15,443 nt of DNA, taken from positions 1 to 15,443 of the forward strand of contig JADKHW010000031.1 of NCBI GenBank assembly GCA_016721565.1. The letters are read 5' to 3'. This document shows positions 14,157-15,443 of the stretch, one piece after another (within the stretch, counting starts at the first letter, position 1; every line of letters starts with the position of its first letter). Origin of the DNA: a bacterium (GTDB lineage: Bacteria; Electryoneota; RPQS01). Position numbers and translations under genes: made by a program. The notes beneath the pieces are model-generated. The model searched no databases. It worked only from the letters and a program-made list of their open reading frames with translations, and was not told the origin of the DNA.

Positions 14157-15443
14157 TTGATTCCGGAAGACAAACTCGAAGAGGTGCGTTTAGCTAACGA
14201 TATCGTTGGGGTTGTGAGCGAATACGTTGCGCTCAAACGACGTGGCCAGAACCACTTTTGGGTTGTGTCCTTTCCACGAGGAGAACACCCCAGCTTCTCT
14301 GTCCACAAGAGAGGATGTTCCGCTGTTTCGAGGTGCGGGCGGGGTGGGAATGTTTTCCGGGTTCATTATGGAGATCAAGCGGGTTTCGTTCATTGAATCT
14401 GTGAAAATGCTTGCCGAGCGGGCGCATATTGAACTGCCGACCTTCTCCGCAAGGAGGACGGCCCGACTGAAGGCAGGCTGATTGTTGAGGCAAATCAGAT
14501 TGCGCGGGATTATTTCCATACGAATTTGCTCAATCAAAACGGAGAAAGGCGCGCAGAAGGCGATGCGCTATCTGCTGAAGGTGGCGGATTTACAGACCAG
14601 ATTATTCGAGCGTACACATGATTGGCTATGCTCCGGACGGTTGGGACGGTTTGGCGAATCTGCACGGGAGTAGTGTTTCTACTGATATTTTTGTCAAGGC
14701 CGGTTTGCTCAAAATCGGGCAGCAGCAAGGGCGGCCTTATGACGCATTCCGTGACCGGGTGATGTTCCCGATTCGGAACTTGGCTGGGCGAGTGATTGCG
14801 TTTGGTGGACGGAGGTTAAGTGAGCCGGAACCCGGGAGCCTGCCGCGAATATTGCTCCCCGGAAACGGCGGTCTATACCAAGGGCGCAGGCTGTTTGGCC
14901 TGTAGGAGGCGCGGAATGAGATTCGCAGTCAAGATCGGGTGATATTGGTGGGGCTACACCGACGCGATTTCATTAGCTACAGCGGGAATCCGGTGTGTTT
15001 GTGCAAGTTTGGGGACGGCACGGCGAGACAGCAGACACGGTTGCTGTTGCGATTTGCGCCAAATGTGTTTATTCTCCTATGATGGTGATGAAAGCAGGGC
15101 TGAATGCGGCGCAGAGGCATCGGATGTTCTGCTTGGATGCGGTGCTCAACCGAGAATTGTGGAGATTCCGGGTGGTGACGATCCTGACTCGTATGTGCGC
15201 GCACGGCATGCTGGCGCTTTGCTGACGGTATTTGGTCGTTGGTGAATGCATCACGTCCGATTGTCGAGTTTCATATTGATCGTGGCCGAGCGAGTGGAGC
15301 GACGACTGCACTATTGGCAAGAGAGTTGATTGCGAGTGCGGCCTTAATTCCGTCTGTGATTGAGCGCGAAGCTTTCGTGCAGCAAATTGCGCGAAACGGG
15401 TCATCGATGGACGCGCTGATGGCAGAACTTTCACAACTGAAGC
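14157..15443 (+). CDS. dnaG: DNA primase, frameshifted, 3' end off the window
   Basis: Synthesises RNA primers for replication. TTG 14157 gives IPEDKLEEVRLANDIVGVVS, the usual DnaG beginning; no clear Shine-Dalgarno precedes it, so the start is provisional. The CHC2 zinc-binding domain is split: GLCPFHEENTP is read after deleting one T near 14260, SFSVHK in the first frame, and FIMEIKRVSFIESVKMLAE in the other. Downstream, GYAPDGWDGL, the primase core phrase AFRDRVMFPIRNLAGRVIAFGGR (about 14740-14815), SPETAVYTKG and GYTDAISLATAGI with SLGTA (about 14950-15025) follow in alternating frames. FSYDGDESR (Toprim DxD, about 15070) and IPGGDDPDSY (about 15165) come next. The Toprim glutamate of EGYTD falls in a two-base deletion near 14953. 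About seven indels in 1.3 kb. The remainder of the gene lies beyond the right edge. Confidence 0.94.

Overview
The window looks like chromosomal sequence of an uncultured bacterium, probably from the FCB superphylum or a neighbouring candidate phylum (Zixibacteria, KSB1, Marinimicrobia, Calditrichaeota type). The reason is that three large secreted proteins end in a C-terminal domain with a PNPFN motif, the type IX-secretion-like or FlgD-like sorting module abundant in those lineages. The exact phylum cannot be read from the sequence. No tRNA, rRNA, CRISPR array, insertion sequence or phage gene was seen.

Layout. 1-1281 (-): nnr, NAD(P)H-hydrate repair, cut by the left edge. 1282-1936: non-coding or unassigned, with a terminator, a hairpin and two doubtful Cys-containing small ORFs. 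1937-3532 (+): secreted beta-helix protein with sorting domain. A strong bidirectional terminator (3555-3583) separates it from the convergent 3609-5396 (-) FG-GAP/UnbV propeller protein with sorting domain. 5397-5993: AT-rich regulatory region with a good sigma70-type promoter, an 11-bp direct repeat and a tiny ORF. 5994-12196 (-): a co-directional run, in transcription order HAD phosphatase, beta-helix protein, acpS, large secreted protein with sorting domain, CPBP membrane protease, DUF393 (DCC) protein. Several of its junctions overlap by 4 bp or have short gaps. 12369-13693 (+): TPM-domain protein, then lemA. 13694-14156: REP-like hairpin and a 50-aa gene on the minus strand, with a sigma54-like promoter and strong Shine-Dalgarno. 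14157-15443 (+): dnaG primase, cut by the right edge.

The dominant oddity is reading-frame damage. nnr, both beta-helix genes, the large secreted protein, HAD, TPM, lemA and dnaG each need between two and about seven single- or double-base corrections. In each case the conserved family sequence simply continues in another frame. The FG-GAP, CPBP, DUF393 and acpS genes are intact. Because essential housekeeping genes (dnaG) are affected and several indels lie in homopolymers, I read this as assembly or sequencing error rather than gene decay.

Functionally the window mixes housekeeping genes (nnr, acpS, dnaG, HAD) with a cell-surface programme: four exported repeat or beta-rich proteins, an intramembrane protease, a thiol-type DCC protein and the TPM-LemA envelope pair. 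The best candidates for something undescribed are the sigma54-like promoter with its 50-aa gene next to dnaG, and the repeat-flanked promoter at 5830-5858.
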